In this document: one piece after another, positions 45,401 through 57,400 of the stretch
Numbering within the stretch: position 1 is the stretch's first letter
How the letters are laid out: the number at the start of each line of letters is the position of its first letter
Assembly (NCBI GenBank): GCA_916613615.1
Contig: OU744728.1
Coordinates: forward strand, 34,308,450 to 34,372,449
Source: Steromphala cineraria
Lineage: Eukaryota; Mollusca; Gastropoda; Trochida; Trochidae
DNA length: 64,000 nt
Direction: 5' to 3'
Position numbers and translations under genes: made by a program
The notes under the pieces: generated by a model
The model's input: the letters and a program-made list of their open reading frames with translations, nothing else
Databases searched by the model: none
What the model was told of the DNA's origin: nothing

Positions 45401-48400
45401 GCCCATCATAGGTTGCATGGTTATTGTAAAAGATGGTTTTCTAGAATTTCAGTTAAAAAGAAAAACACATGAAGAAATCCCATTTTATAGATATTTTGAA
45501 ATGTGTCCATGAAACCATCGTCTACGAACCGGTTTTTATTACAAATTTACTGCGTCTACGAACTGGTTTGGTCTACGAAAACACTGCATCCCATAAATAC
45601 GAAATATACATAAGATAAGAATTCAATCATAAATGGCTTCCATAAATTATATTATCAAAAAATTATAATTATAACTTGAATGTTAGTTTGATAAATCATA
45701 ACACATAAAATGCTTTGAACTTGTTTTTGGAGATGAGTTTTCATAAATCTTTTGGCCTACCATTTTTCATGATATGTCATATTTCATTCTAGAATGTTTT
45801 ACTTACCGCAAATGGACAGACTCCATTTCTCATCAAAGCAAGATTTGTAATGGTTGAATTTATATTTACCATTTTGTTTGACATATCTAAAGTTTGATAC
45901 ATTTTATCAATTGAGTACATATCGATGATCGTATTTAGAGCTTGGTTCCATAATAGCATCCTACTTTGAGCTTAGTTTTTTACAGGGATCGTCCCAGTAA
46001 TTTTTTCAAGAAATACAGTTATTATTTTGTGTCAGTAAATTGCGGATGTTCTTCACATCTCCATCGGTTTTCCCCTGCGTATTCATCACTGACTGACATG
46101 CATGTTGCACTTCAAAATAATTGCTAACCCTTGGATACATTCAAGATCTTATTATACCCTTGGATACATTCAAGATCTTATTTAACCCTTGGATACATTC
46201 AAGATCTTATTAAACCCTTGGATACATTCAAGATCTTATTAAACCCTTGGATACATTCAAGATCTTATTAAACCCTTGGATACATTCAAGATCTTATTAA
46301 ACCCTTGGATACATTCAAGATCTTATTAAACCCTTTGATAAATTCAAGATCTTATTAAACCCTTGGATACATTCAAGATCTTATTAAACCCTTGGATACA
46401 TTCAAGATCTTATTAATCCCTTTGAGCCAATAAGATGATGCATTTTATTGGAATTAGGGATTCACTTTGTTGCTAATTATTGGCATTCCCTTCAACTTTT
46501 TATACATGACAGAGTTTCGGTGATTAACTCGTGATCGGGTAGGCTTGATCCTATTAGGGTTTCCAAAGCTTGTTAGTGTCACTGATTGGCACTTCAAAAT
46601 TAGTATGTGGTATTTGCTAACATTTGGATTTATTTCGACAATCTCATTTGCGACCTCGGTTGTTGATTATTGAGTCAAGGAAGAAGCACCTACTTGTTTC
46701 ACATGAAGTTTCAGATCGTGTGTATGATCATGTCTTCTGTTCAATGTTTCAGGCTACAGAGCTCGGTCTGCTTTTAAATTAATCCAGCTGAACAGAAAGT
46801 TTGAGTTTCTGGAGAAGGCGCGTGTGGTTGTGGATTTGTGTGCAGCCCCTGGCGGCTGGTTGCAGGTCGCTGCAGAGAATACTCCTATCTCAAGCCTTGT
46901 TGTAGGTGAGTGCTACCGCAATATTCCCATCATGTTTTATTCTTATGCTATGTGGTTTGGTAAGATAATTGTTTAATTCATATTTATTGAACTTCAGGTG
47001 TTGATTTGGTGAGCATCCGTCCCATCCAGAAATGTACAACATTTCAAGCTGATATTACCACAGAAAAATGCAAACAGGTAATGTGAAATTGATAATCAAT
47101 TTTGAATGAAGTGTTATGAACCAATTGTCTTGGTCATGATTAGTGTGATGGATATCTTACTCTTGTTTGTGGTACGGCAGATGCTCCAACATGAACTGAA
47201 GACCTGGAAAGCAGATGTGTTTTTGAATGATGGAGCTCCAAATGTGGGCAAAAACTGGGTTCACGATGCCTACCAACAAGGTGAGTGTTTGGCTTGGCTT
47301 GTATCAGTGCATTCTTCAAGGAATGTGTCCAGAGCATTACAATCTTTTAGGCTGAGATGAACAGCAGTGTTGAAGTCTTGTGTAAAGTATGGACTTGATG
47401 TGTTCAGTGCAGGGGACACACTTTAAGCTTCTGTAGCAATCATTGTATTGCTTCAAGAATACATGTATCGAGATTCCGTGTATTCCACTAAAACATTCAT
47501 TATAATCTCACCAAAATGGGTCTAAGTTATGTTTGTCATAGTTGCATCAATTTTACAATCCTCAGATAAAGATTGCTTCCCTGGGCCTCTTGAAAAGAGA
47601 AATGGTATTCTAGAAAAGATATATTGAATACAAGTCTAGATTGGTTAACTAACATTTTGATTTGTAAAAAAAATAGTGCTGAAACTTTTTTCAAAAGTGT
47701 ATGAAATTTGCTGATTTATATCTTGTGAAAGCTGTTTATATCATTTGAATATTGAGTAAAGAAAGTTACAACTAAATCAAATAACTTAATGAACATGATA
47801 ATAAACAATAAAACATATGTCTTCATGTGAATGTTCTTAAGTATTTTATCAAAAAACACTAATTTCTTGTGCTTGAACAATCAATGCATATTGTTATACC
47901 CTTTAAACATCATTATGGTAAGTTTAGCAGTTCAAATGTAAACTGAGGCTCTGAGGCCGAGAGAAGCACTTAAGCACAGTAAGATTGAAATGATTCCCTG
48001 TAAGTTATATTGAGGACATAAGAAGAGCACTGTCACCTATTTAACTCAATCCCTCATCAAGCAATGTCCATGTTTATGTTGATAAGGTTATCACTTACAT
48101 GACCATTTCTGCTATATAGACAATATCAGTCCTTTGACAATAATGAATGAGATAATTAATAATTGCAAATTTTGTGTTTCCTCCTCAGCTGAGCTGACGC
48201 TGCACGCAGTGAAGCTGGCGACATGTTTCCTGAAGAAGGGGGGCTGCTTCGTGACGAAGGTGTTCCGCTCCAAGGACTACTTCTCCCTCCTGTGGGTCCT
48301 CCAGCAACTCTTCGCTAATGTGCACGCCACCAAGCCACAGGCCTCCAGGAACGAGTCTGCTGAGATATTTGTGGTGTGTGAGAAGTTCCTGGCCCCGGAC

Positions 48401-51400
48401 AAGATTGACCCCAAGTTCCTCAACCCCAAGTATGTGTTCAAGGATGTGGAGCAGAGCTCCCGCCAGCTCATTGATCTCCTTCGGCCCGAGAAGAAGAAGA
48501 GGTAACCACTAATTTATCTCTAGCTGCTTTACATATTTCTCTTTATCTACAGCACGCACTCTGTCATCCTGTGTAGCTATGTAGCGCCAAGTAGAAGAGG
48601 TAGTCTGTGCTTATTATACGCAACAAAAATTATTAAAAAACCAAATTAGTTAAAGAACAAAGTGTACAGAAAAGCTGACATTTTCTTTCAAAATCAAAAT
48701 GACTTGTGTACTGTACACAATAATTTGTAAAGATTATTCTATTGCTTATAAAAACTATGTCATTGTTAGACTTGTTAACAGATGCTCCAATGTTGCTGAA
48801 ATTTGAACTATATTCTTTCGGATGACTTGTGTCTGGTGTGTCATGATGCCTGTCATTTTGGTCTAAGGCTTTGTTACTTAATGGCAGACCTTGCCAACAG
48901 GAATTCTGAACTTTTTTTGGTTTTGACAGCATTCAACGGTTTCGTTTGTGGAAAGCTTTATTAGATTTGATAACTTTTGTTCATAAAATCAAATCCTGGT
49001 TTATAAATTGTCCCCTGCCGCAATGCGGAACGGAGGTCATTGTATTCAGCGGCGTCCGTCCGTCCGGATCCTTTCTTACACGATATCTCAAGAACTGTTT
49101 CACCCAAAGTCTTTAAATTTTGTCACAGCCTCAATAGGGGGATTACGCAGACACCAGTCACTTTTGGTGACCTTGACCTTATTTTCAAGGTCACAACAGC
49201 ACTTTGACCACTCTTGAAACACTTGTTAACGCGATAGCTCATGAACCCTTGCACCCAATGTCTTCAAATTTGGTCACAGCCTACCTTGGGGGATTACGCA
49301 GACACCAGTCACTTCGGGTGACCTTGACATTATTTAAAGGTCACTACGGCACTTTGGCCACTTTTGTAACTCTTGTTAAAGGATTATCTTATGAACTGTT
49401 GCACCTAATGTCTTCAAATTTAGTCACAGCCTACATTGGAGGTTTACGAAGACACCAGTCACTTCAGGTGACCGTGACATTATTTCACGGTCACTACGGC
49501 ACTTTGGCCACTTTTGAAACTCTTGTTTATACAATATCTCCTGAACCGTTTTACAAAATATCTTCAAATTTAGTCACAGCCTACATTGTGGGACTATGCA
49601 GATACCAAATACTTTAGATGATCTTGACCTTAATTTTCAAGGTCACCACAGTTCCTTGAACATTTTTGAAACATCTTATATCTTATGAACCGATTCATGT
49701 CCTCAAATTTGGTCACAGCCTACATTGAGGGATTACGCAGACACCAGTCACTTTGGGTGACCAAGACTTTAATTTCTAGGTCACAACTTTGGCCACTTTT
49801 GAAACTCTTGTTTACTTGATATCCTATAAACCCCTGCACCAAATGTCTTCAAATTTAGTCAGAGACTACATCGGGGATTTACGCAGACACCAGTCACTTT
49901 TGATGACCTTGACCCTATTTTCAAGGTCACAATGGCACTTTGACAACTTTTGAAACTCTTGTTAACGCCACATCTCTTGAACCATTGCACTTACTGTCAA
50001 TGGGTATATAGCATTTGCTTATTGTGACAATTCTATCGCAATATCAAAGCTGCGGGGGATATTGCCACATTAGGGGCAAACACTTGTTTTAGTTTATTTT
50101 ACACAACAGTAATATTTGAGAACTACTGTTGCTAGGCAACAAATGAATTCCTGCGAATTGGACAAAGTAAACAGAGCACTATATAACCAAATTATTCGCC
50201 CTCTGATTATTCACCGTAGCAATGAGAAGTACTTTGCACATTTATTGAAGAATGAAGCTTTGTTTGAGAAACTGTGGAATTATAGGATTTTGTATCCTCT
50301 ATTCAATGGTTTTGTATAATTCATAATCTGAAAGGACTAATGATTTATCAATGTGATATATATAGAGACTATTTCATTGTTTTTGCCGAATATCATTTCT
50401 ATCTCATCGAGTGGAGTGAGAAAGTGATATTTTCACGAGTGGCGCAGCCACGAGTGAAAATGACACTTTCTCACTTCACGAGATGAGATGGAAATGATAT
50501 TCGGCAAAAACAATGAAATAGTCTATTTATTATAAAATTTAAAGATCATAAAACAGAGTTGTCGGACATCGAAAGGCAAACTTTTCCTGTTGTGATGAAT
50601 GAGAGTCTAGCAACTCCATGTATAATTTCTCAGTAAAAAGAAGTTCGATAGAAATAATGCGATATTTAACCGGAAATAGTTTTTCGAAAAATATATAATT
50701 GTGTGATTGTTAAATGATATCAGATCTACAATATGACATTGTTTTTGGTTATAATTAGGTGAAACAAAGGCTTCTTATCTATTTTGGAAAGTCAGTTTTG
50801 ACGCGAACGGATACAGTGAGGGAAGCGCTATGTCGGTGCGTCAGATCTCTCGCTTCGTAAATTTATTTGGCGATAAAATGAACAATTATTAACTACAACA
50901 ACAGGATATGAACTTCTGGTTGTATTCCGATATCGAAGGATACATTGTCACTGCAAAATGTTAACAATAACATACCGAAAACATCGTAAAGAGTCGTTTT
51001 TCTTCAATCCTAAACAACGCCGTGACGCGAGGCGTGCGTTCGATTTCCTCAAAGGGAGATAATCGTGTTTCAAGGGGAGGTAATAGGTTCTGTCCTACTT
51101 TTCTCACCGCAGTGAAAATATGGATTATATTTTCACTGCAGTGAAAAAATGACTTTCTACTGCTTTTCTTAAAATATGGATTATATTTTCACTGTATAAC
51201 CCTATATTTCATTGCTAATTATATAATAATAAGTTATATTTTAATTGATTTTGAACATGAGGTAAACATGAACCCCAGTAATCAGTAAAACTCACGTTCA
51301 TACCATCAGACATCGAGATGGGTATGCTGACGGAGACTACACGCTGTTCCACACAGTGCCTGCCTCCACTTTTCTCACCGCAGACAACTTTCTTGAGCTG

Positions 51401-54400
51401 CTAGCCGGTGCAAACCAGGTACGTTTGTGTGTCTCATCCGGGACTAATTTTGGTTTGTGTGATTTTGTGTCTTACTCTATTTGTTTGTTTGTTATCACAG
51501 TGTTTGTTATGTCTTTGTCTTATCACATGTCAGTATGGCAGTGTTTGTTATGTCTGTGTCTTATCACATGTCAGTATGGCAGTGTTTGTTATGTCTGTGT
51601 CTTATCACATGTCAGTATGGCAGTGTTTGTTATGTCTGTGTTTTATCACATGTCAGTATGGCAGTGTTTGTTATGTCTTTGTCTTATCACATGTCAGTAT
51701 GGCAGTGTTTGTTATGTCTGTGTCTTATCACATGTCAGTTTGGCAATGTTTGTCTATGGCAGTGTTTTATCACATGTCAGTATGGCAGTGTTTGTTATGT
51801 CTGTGTCTTATCACATGTCAGTATGGCAGTGTTTGTTATGTCTGTGTTTTGTCACATGTCAGTATGGCAGTGTTTGTTATGTCTGTGTTTTATCACATGT
51901 CAGTATGGCAGTGTTTGTCTATGGCAGTGTTTGTTATGTCTTTGTCTTATCACATGTCAGTATGGCAGTGTTTGTTATGTCTGTGTCTTATCACATGTCA
52001 GTTTGGCAATGTTTGTCTATGGCAGTGTTTTATCACATGTCAGTATGGCAGTGTTTGTTATGTCTGTGTCTTATCACATGTCAGTATGGCAGTGTTTGTT
52101 ATGTCTGTGTTTTATCACATGTCAGTATGGCAGTGTTTGTTATGTCTGTGTTTTATCACATGTCAGTATGGCAGTGTTTGTCTATGGCAGTGTTTGTTAT
52201 GTCTTTGTCTTATCACATGTCAGTATGGCAGTGTTTGTTATGTCTTTGTCTTATCACTTGTCAGTATGGCAGTGTTTGTTATGTCTGTCTCTTATCACAT
52301 GTCAGTATGGCAGTGTTTGTTATGTCTGTGTTTTATCACATGTCAGTATGGCAGTGTTTGTTATGTCTGTGTCTTATCACATGTCAGTATGGCAGTGTTT
52401 GTTATGTCTGTGTTTTATCACATGTCAGTATGGCATTGTTTGTTATGTTTTTGTCTTATCACATGTCAGTATGGCAGTGTTTGATGGGCTTATGGCATGG
52501 CATGGCATGGCATGGTGTCTGGTGTCCGTCCGTCCGTCCATCCGTCTATAAACTTTATGGAATTTCGACTTCTTCTCCAGAACCATAAGGCCTAGAAAGC
52601 TGAAACTTTGGTGTACAGACTTCTTGACTAGTGAGGTTTATAAATTGTAGCTTTGGTGGCCCTGTGACCCCTAATAAGGGCCACAGGGGCCACGCCCTAA
52701 AAACCTATTTTCATCTTCTTCTCTAGAACCATAAGGCCTAGAAAGCTTAAACTTTGTGTACAGACTCCTTGACAAGTGAGGATTATGAATTGTAGCTTTT
52801 GTGACCCTGTGGCCCCTAATAAAGGCAACAGGAACATCCTTCAAATCTATTTTCATCTTCTCCTGAAGTATAAGGCCTAGAAAACTGAAACTTGTCGCCT
52901 ATATACTTAATTTTATGATTGGTGACCCTGTGGCCTCTACAAAGGGGGAATCACATTGGCCACACTCTAAAGCATAATTGATGATGAAGCCTGATGGGCT
53001 ACAGAGCCAATGGCTCTATTTTTTCTTAAATTTCCCAAAGGAATTGACCAATTAATTTTCAGGACATGCTAGATTTCCAATCTATTTTATACACTGCGGT
53101 TGGCCGTCAGTCCCAAAATGTTTCCAGAGGAGGACTTGAGAACTGTTTGACTAAGAAACTTTGGTATGGAAGTTTTGGTGGGACAATTCTGAATTTCTGA
53201 CTTTGTTTATGACTTTAAATCAAAAACTATTTTACTTGAAATATTAAATACCATATTTGAGAATTCCATTTACAGTGGGGGTCTCTGAGCTGTGTTCAGA
53301 CTTGCCATGTTTTTCAATGGGCAACTCAGATCTAGAACTTAACACAAAATTGAGCAATTTGCTGCATTTAATACTTGAGTTTAGGCAATATCTATTATTA
53401 TTGAATAGCGAAGTAAATCCTTGTTATGAATTGGTAACATGTAAGAAAATTTTATTTGTGGTATTTATTTTCCTTGATAACAAAAGTTTAGTTAGTGTGA
53501 TTAAAACTGCACCTAGTGCAGTCCAGTACAGTAAAGTGCACTGGTGCAAAAATCTTATACTAAATTTGAAGCCTTATTTGCAATTTCTCCTTTCATTGTT
53601 TTGTTTTGTATGATGAAGCAGAGCCAGAACTGAAGTGTTTTCAGAAGGGAGTGTATAACACTATGAGAGGTGCTGAGCTGCGTTTTGTCTGTTCTGCAGG
53701 TGGTGCTGGACGAGGCGCGGATCAGCGAACACCGACTGACAACTACCGAGATGCAGGAGTGTCTGCGCGACATCAAGGTGCTCGGCAAGAAGGACATCAA
53801 GTCAGTCAATCCTCATCTCTATAATTGGTTGGATATATTATCTGAAAGAACTGATCTTTTATAATATGAAGGTTGATAATGGGTAAATGCATGCCCTATA
53901 TGTTTAACCTGATAGATTGTTAAGAAGTTGATACTTTGCTATTGCAGAGACATCCTTACCTGGAGGAAGAAACTAAGAGAGCAGTTTGGTATGGGAGCAA
54001 CAACCGACAAAGGGACACAAGGAGAGAGGTGTGTCTGGTTGTCTTACTATCAATTATTTAATAACATTGCCTGATATCCATCTAAAGTCCACAATACCTG
54101 GTTTTGCAACTAAACCACATGCTTCATGGGAAAGCAATACATTGAATTTGTTGTAAATTTAGATTTAGGTGAAATCCTTATCAGTGAAGTGTGTTGCAGT
54201 GAGGCGAGTGAGAAGAAGGAAGGAGAGGATGATGACGAAGATGAGGAAGGGGCGGTGGAGAAGCAGCTGGAACAGATGAGGGACGAGGAGAGACGCGCTC
54301 TCAAGAGGTCAGTTACACCAGGCCCTTCCTTCACTTGGGTGTTGTATTCACCCACTGTTCTGTGTAGCACAATATTCATAATGGAGAGAAGAAGAAATGT

Positions 54401-57400
54401 TTACAAATCCATGTTTGAAATGTGTGTGTGTGTCTGTGCAGGAAGCTTAAGAAGACTCGGCGAGAGAAGATCAAGCTGAGGCACCGGATGGACATCAAGA
54501 TGGACATGCCTAATGACGCTCCTGACATCACTGATGATGTTGACATCTTCAACCTCAAAAAGATTAGGAGTAAGCAGGTACACATGTGTAAACTTATTCT
54601 CAATTCAAGTCCTCCTCAGTTGTAAACTCATTCCCTCCTCAATTTGACCTCGGTTGTCTCTAGGGTACACTACTTCCCTCCCCGATTTCACCTCAGTTGT
54701 CTCTAGGGTACTGTCATTCCCTCCTAGATTTCACCTCAGTTGTCTCTAGGGTACAGTCATTCCCTCCTCGATTTCACCTCAGTTGTCTTTAGGGTACACT
54801 ACTTCCCTCCTCGATTTCACCTCAGTTGTCTCTAGGGTACAGTCATTCCCTCCTCAATTTCACCTCAGTTGTCTCTAGGGTACACTACTTCCCTCCTCGA
54901 TTTCACCTCAGTTGTCTCTAGGGTACACTACTTCCCTCCTCGATTTCACCTCGGTTGTCTCTAGGGTACACTACTTCCCTCCTCGATTTCACCTCAGTTG
55001 TCTCTAGGGTACACTACTTCCCTCCTCGATTTCACCTCGGTTGTCTCTAGGGTACACTACTTCCCTCCTCGATTTCACCTCAGTTGTATCTAGGGTACAG
55101 TCATTCCCTCCTCGATTTCACCTCAGTTGTCTCTAGGGTACAGTCATTCCCTCCCCGATTTCACCTCAGTTGTCTCTAGGGTACTGTCATTCCCTCCTAG
55201 ATTTCACCTCAGTTGTCTCTAGGGTACAGTCATTCCCTCCTCGATTTCACCTCAGTTGTCTTTAGGGTACACTACTTCCCTCCTCGATTTCACCTCAGTT
55301 GTCTCTAGGGTACAGTCATTCCCTCCTCGATTTCACCTCAGTTGTCTCTAGGGTACAGTCATTCCCTCCCCGATTTCACCTCAGTTGTCTCTAGGGTACT
55401 GTCATTCCCTCCTAGATTTCACCTCAGTTGTCTCTAGGGTACAGTCATTCCCTCCTCGATTTCACCTCAGTTGTCTCTAGGGTACACTACTTCCCTCCTC
55501 GATTTCACCTCAGTTGTCTCTAGGGTACACTACTTCCCTCCTCGATTTCACCTCAGTTGTCTCTAGGGTACACTACTTCCCTCCTCGATTTCACCTCAGT
55601 TGTCTCTAGGGTACACTACTTCCCTCCTCGATTTCACCTCGGTTGTCTCTAGGGTACACTACTTCCCTCCTCGATTTCACCTCAGTTGTCTCTAGGGTAC
55701 ACTACTTCCCTCCTCGATTTCACCTCAGTTGTATCTAGGGTACAGTCATTCCCTCCTCGATTTCACCTCAGTTTTCCATAGGGTACAGTCATTGACTGTC
55801 ACTTCCTCCTAGATTTCACCTCAGTTGTCTCTAGGGTACAGTCATTGACTGTCACTTCCTCCTCGATTTCACCTCTGTTGTCTCTAGGTTACAGTCATTG
55901 ACTGTCACTTCCTCCACGATTTCACCCCAGTTGTCTCTAGGTTACACTCATTTCCTCATTCCAGTTGTCTCTGGGGCTTTGGCATCTTACTTCATCCTCA
56001 GTATTTTAAAGGAAATCATGAAAATGTTGAGATACATACACTTAATGAATCATGTCAAATCATTGTTATGTTGAGGTATGCATATTTATTACTCTCGGTT
56101 GAAGGATATTTCTGTTAGATAAGTGTGTGTGTGTGTGTGTTAAGGACATTGTGAAGTACTGTGTAAATGAAGGTTTGTGTGTGTTGAAGCACCTTGCGGA
56201 AGTGGACAGAGGAGGCCAGGAGCCAGAGGAGGAGGACGAGGAGGACCTTGAGTGGGAGGATGACCTCCACCTGTCCTCTGACAGACCACGCACGGTGTCC
56301 TACGATCGAGACACCCGCGACTACCTGCAGAGGGATGATGTGTCTGATGAAGACTTGGACTCTGATCCAGACATTGAGGAGGATTTGCAAACACACGTGG
56401 ACACACTTGAGTGAGTAATAAGATGCCCTGCATGCTTCTGTTAGAGTGACACAGAGTATCTTTCATAAAATTTTAATTGGTTTTGATAAGCAACAAAATT
56501 TCTCATATGCTGATTGAAGTTCATATCTAATCACTGGACTAGCAAATATAACCATTTTTGCATAATATCTCTAAAATGCTTGATTTTATGGAAAAAACAA
56601 TTATTTTTTTTAATACGTTTAATATTTGAAATTTTCATCCAATTAATCTACCTAGTAGTTACAATACCTAATAAACACTATCGAATCGAATGTATCTTCC
56701 TGTCAGCTTATGACAAGGTTTCAAAATTTACGCACGCCACTCAAGCCACATTGTCCGGTTTTCGATCAAAATCCCGACTTTGAATGGCCGTATTTTCGCT
56801 CAAATGTACTGATTGACCTTTAACTTGTTATTTTCAGAAACAGTTAGTGGTTCCCGATGTAATAACATCGATTTCAAAATTTGACATATGTGATCCTATC
56901 AACATACTCTGTGTCTCTTTAACATTGTGAGTACATTCTGGCTGAATATTCTTGTGTATTATTGATGTTTTACTAAAAGCCAGGTGATGTGAGTGCATTG
57001 AGAGCTCTCTACGGCAAAACTCTATTATAGCTGGTTGGGTGAGAGGACAAGGAGAAAACTCTGATCTATTTCCCTCACACAGTGTTCGGTCATTTGTTTG
57101 CGTATCTGAAACCACATTTCAAATATATTTCAAACACTGCCAAAATAGCTTAACATTCTTAAAAGGGTCAATTTAAGTCAGAGATTTGACTGTTCAGGGC
57201 AAATAAATAAACTTCAATGTCAATAAGCCAAGCTAGTTGGACTAGGCCATCTTGTTTGCTGAGGTAAGAGGCAGGGATAAGTGATGCAGTGGAAAATAAC
57301 TTTGTTGTTATAAGCGCTAAAAGTTTTGGGAAGATTTCTATTATAATATGAAATATAGCATTTATTATCTATACGGATGATGGAGCTAAATCTGCCTAAG

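Noticed and set aside
51356..52588. Open frames of 356-410 codons on the plus strand
   Set aside because: They lie wholly in a 41 bp minisatellite whose unit lacks stops in any frame; only the first codons overlap a real FTSJ3 exon and in a different frame.
53608..53672. C/D box snoRNA in FTSJ3 intron 6
   Set aside because: ATGATGA and CTGA boxes are present at plausible spacing, but no terminal stem closes them.
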